Shown here in pieces: positions 5,243 to 7,596 of a stretch of DNA of 7,596 nucleotides. Made by a program: the position numbers and the translations under genes. Source of the stretch: Bifidobacteriaceae bacterium (GTDB lineage: Bacteria > Actinomycetota > Actinomycetes > Actinomycetales > WQXJ01). Each line of letters starts with the position of its first letter. Position 1 is the first letter of the stretch. The notes below the pieces were generated by a model that was not told where the DNA came from, made no database searches, and saw nothing but the letters and a program-made list of their open reading frames with translations. The stretch spans positions 1 through 7,596 of the forward strand of contig JAIRNM010000097.1 of the NCBI GenBank assembly GCA_031258055.1, written 5' to 3'.

Positions 5243-7596
5243 ATGCGTCGTCCCCTTCTTCGCGGCCAAGCCGGTCACAGCCGTACCCCTGTTGTAGCTT
5301 CGTCCAGGCTGAAGCGCGGAGCCTGCGCCGCGACAGCCGCCCTAGCTGCTGCGGGCCTCCTGGCCGGGCTGCTTGTGTCCACCGACCGAAGTACTGCCGA
5401 AGCACGCGGTTTCATCATGGATGAGACCGCCTACGGGCCGAACCAGGAAGTCATCTTGCTGGGCGGGACCGTCTCTCTTGGCTGCGACGGGCTGTACCGG
5501 CAATCGGACGTCTATGTTGTTTCGGCGGGCACGGTCGCGGACGGCGTAACTTCGGCTCTGGTGGACGAATCCGGTTCGCCTAACCCGATTTGGTCTTCGA
5601 GCGTCGCGAGCCAGTTCGACAGCGTCACGCTTGGATGGACGGCGCCGGCCGGCAATATCAAGCCGGGCACCTATGACCTGGTCGAAGACGTCTGCCAGGA
5701 CGAGCAGTTTGATCCTGGCCAAGACTCGATCCTGCGTGACGCTTTCACTGTGGCGCCGGCTCAGGTCGGGGTGCCGGTCCCACCGGCCTCGCAGATTAGC
5801 GCCGTCAAGGCTGACGCCCAAGCGCGCGCCGCTGAGGTGCGAGTGAAGAGCTTTGCACTGAACACTTTTGTGTTTCTGTACGGGAAAATCCCTGGAAAAC
5901 CGACCTGGGCCTCCGCCGTCACCTGGGACGGCCCCAAGGACGTCATCAAGTACTACATGAAGCAAGCGTTCTGCGTGAAAATGATGGACATCGCGTTCGT
6001 CACGCGCCAATCCGGGTCGGGCCTGAAGCTCGTCAAGAAGTTCTGCAAAGATCTGATCGACTCAGCGCCCTGGGATTCTATGGATGATGGACTGGGGCCG
6101 CGGGAGGCAGCCGAACTCTTGGTAGACCATCGCGTCCGCGTCTACGAGGCCATAGCAGCTGACCCACCCGACCTTGACTTTACCGCGCCGGTAGCGCTGC
6201 CCAGTTCTGCGGTGTATCCGGCCACCGAGGACCAGGTTGACAGGATTTTCCAAGACCTCCTCAGCGCTCAAGATGCTGAGGCACGGGCCGGAGAGGCATT
6301 CCTACACGCGCTGGAGAAATACCAAGGCGCTCAAGCCGCCAAGGATGCTCCGGCTGCTTTGGCGCAGGCCCAAGCCGTCAGCGCCTATGCGAGGCAGCTT
6401 ACAGCCGCTTTGGGTGCGGGGGCGAGCGCCCGTGAGAGCTGGATTGCTTTTGACGACGCGGCGTCTAACCCCATCACACCTGAGGTGGTGGGCGGTTTCA
6501 ATGAGCTTCACGCACGCCTTAATTCCACTGGCGTGCTCACAGACGAAGAGAGACAGGTACTGATCGACGCAGGCCTGAACGAAGAGGACATCGTTGAGTT
6601 CATCCAACTGGTGAAACAAGATGAAATGCTTGGCGCGCCGTACGTATCTCTGAGTGATTGGCACGCTGATGCCTTGGCCAGCGAAGCAGCGACGGCTGCG
6701 GCTTTCGAGGAATTGGCGGACGCGTTCGACGCAATAGTGACACAGCTAGAGCAAGACATCACCGACGCTGGCCTCGGCAAGTATCCCAGCGTGACGCTGT
6801 CGGGCCCCTCTTCGGCGGTTGTGGGCGAATCGGTCACCGTAACGGCTGACGCGGATAGCGGGTACACGCTCGCCTGGGACACCGACGGCGACGGCGAATT
6901 CGACGACGGGAGCGGGTTGACGGCATCGGCGCAGATGCTCCACCTGGGGTCAAATGCGGTCGGAGCGCTCGTAACGGACGGCGCGGGACGGCAGGCCATC
7001 ACGTATCACACTGTCAATGTGAGCTACCCGGCGAGCTATCCGCAGGCGACATCGGTTTCTCCCAACCCCGGCCAGACCGTCCATCTGGCGGACGGCGAAA
7101 CTGAGCTATTCGAGGTGGAGGCTTCCCACCCTGACAACCTGTCGGTGACGGTGACCTGGTATGTCAACGGTGAAGAGGCAGGAGCGGGACCCAGCGTAGA
7201 GGTCACTGGGGACGAGAACTCAGTCTTCCAGAGCGTTCAAGCGAAGCTGGCGAGTTCGGATGGCCTGGCGGAATGGGTCTGGTGGGAGATTGAGACATCG
7301 CCGCCGCCTCCACCACCGCCTACGCTAACCGCCGAGTTCGCGGCGCGGGCGTCAACCGGCTTGGTGGATGTGGCCTGGGACCGGGCGGGCGGTACGGCGG
7401 TTGGCGCTTCGAGCGCCTACAGTGCGAGCTACTCCGCGGCGCAGGTCATTAACGCGGGAAGCGGCCGATGGCAAACCGCTGCGGATCAGACGACCGATCA
7501 ATGGCTGACCCTTGACCTTGGCCGCGATTGGGACATCAGCGCGGTACTCGTGACCCCGTACATTTCATACGCGCCGACGAGCGTGCGCCTGTCTAT
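5243..7596 (+). CDS. Large secreted multi-domain protein with Ig-like, PKD-like and discoidin domains (3' end outside window)
   Basis: I read 784 codons without a stop from ATG 5243 to the window edge. Residues 1-54 are a long signal peptide: basic n-region ending LKRG (23-26), hydrophobic core 27-45, and AEA (52-54) as likely signal peptidase I site. Residues ~64-171 are an Ig-like beta domain ending TYDLVEDVCQDEQFDPGQDS (143-162), with Cys81 and Cys151 able to form a disulfide. Residues ~184-512 are Ala-rich and mostly helical, with Cys244 and Cys268 and a segment ALEKYQGAQAAKD (356-368) that I recall from other large secreted actinobacterial proteins. Residues 514-595 are PKD-like with WDTDGDGEFDDG (545-556), a calcium-loop-like motif. 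Residues ~604-685 are a second Ig-like domain (SPNPGQTV, FEVEASHPD, TWYVNGEE). Seven prolines (687-693) link to a discoidin/F5-8C (CBM32-like) domain from ~716, with ASSAYSASYS, RWQTA and DQWLTLDLG. Together these suggest an exported glycan-binding or adhesive protein. No catalytic domain is visible in the part present, and any anchor lies beyond the edge. Substrate unknown. Confidence 0.85.
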   Translation, partial: MRRPLLRGQAGHSRTPVVASSRLKRGACAATAALAAAGLLAGLLVSTDRSTAEARGFIMDETAYGPNQEVILLGGTVSLGCDGLYRQSDVYVVSAGTVADGVTSALVDESGSPNPIWSSSVASQFDSVTLGWTAPAGNIKPGTYDLVEDVCQDEQFDPGQDSILRDAFTVAPAQVGVPVPPASQISAVKADAQARAAEVRVKSFALNTFVFLYGKIPGKPTWASAVTWDGPKDVIKYYMKQAFCVKMMDIAFVTRQSGSGLKLVKKFCKDLIDSAPWDSMDDGLGPREAAELLVDHRVRVYEAIAADPPDLDFTAPVALPSSAVYPATEDQVDRIFQDLLSAQDAEARAGEAFLHALEKYQGAQAAKDAPAALAQAQAVSAYARQLTAALGAGASARESWIAFDDAASNPITPEVVGGFNELHARLNSTGVLTDEERQVLIDAGLNEEDIVEFIQLVKQDEMLGAPYVSLSDWHADALASEAATAAAFEELADAFDAIVTQLEQDITDAGLGKYPSVTLSGPSSAVVGESVTVTADADSGYTLAWDTDGDGEFDDGSGLTASAQMLHLGSNAVGALVTDGAGRQAITYHTVNVSYPASYPQATSVSPNPGQTVHLADGETELFEVEASHPDNLSVTVTWYVNGEEAGAGPSVEVTGDENSVFQSVQAKLASSDGLAEWVWWEIETSPPPPPPPTLTAEFAARASTGLVDVAWDRAGGTAVGASSAYSASYSAAQVINAGSGRWQTAADQTTDQWLTLDLGRDWDISAVLVTPYISYAPTSVRLS

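Noticed and set aside
5342..6010. Leftward frame (222 codons) opposite the secreted protein gene
   Set aside because: It lies within the rightward gene, which has a Shine-Dalgarno, a signal peptide and recognisable domains. The leftward translation is rich in Arg, His and Asp with no motif.
6237..6563. Rightward frame of 108 codons inside the secreted protein gene
   Set aside because: It is out of frame with the well-supported gene and shows no start signal or recognisable domain.
1..7596. A defence island or other new multi-gene system around the helicase-like gene
   Set aside because: DUF4011-type helicases can occur in defence loci, but the neighbours here are a Bax inhibitor-like protein and a secreted adhesin-like protein. 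There are no restriction, methylase, toxin or mobile-element genes and the spacing is not operonic.

Overview
The window looks like a high-GC Gram-positive (Actinomycetota) chromosome. The reading frames are strongly G/C-biased at third positions, GTG and weak or absent ribosome binding sites are used, and the two complete proteins resemble actinobacterial versions of their families. I cannot place it below phylum. No RNA gene, CRISPR array, insertion sequence, integrase or phage gene is visible.

Layout. At the extreme left a leftward gene begins: five codons (15 to 1, minus strand) behind a very good ribosome binding site. A divergent intergenic region of about 270 bases follows. A giant rightward gene (298-4047, possibly starting earlier at 85) encodes a ~1,250-residue protein of the actinobacterial DUF4011/AAA-like, superfamily 1 helicase-related family. 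Its Walker A, Walker B, motif VI and C-terminal nuclease-like signatures are all degenerate, so it looks like a pseudo-helicase. After a 212-base gap with a 20-bp-period tandem repeat comes a 280-residue, seven-helix membrane protein of the Bax inhibitor-1/YccA family (4260-5102). A 140-base gap with short palindromes, a possible promoter and a good ribosome binding site leads to a third rightward gene that starts at 5243 and is still open at the right edge. It encodes a large secreted, multi-domain protein: signal peptide, Ig-like domain, long Ala-rich helical region, PKD-like domain with a calcium-loop-like motif, second Ig-like domain, proline linker and discoidin/F5-8C domain.

How the genes fit together. 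The three rightward genes are separated by 140-210 bases and are probably transcribed from separate promoters. Nothing shows that they work in one pathway. The first and second gene starts lack a convincing Shine-Dalgarno sequence but each has a TANNNT -10-like hexamer 7-8 nt upstream, the layout of leaderless transcripts. The outer two genes have clear Shine-Dalgarno sequences.

I found no convincing new multi-gene system. The most notable items are the multiply degenerate helicase-like protein and the large secreted protein with an uncharacterised helical core.
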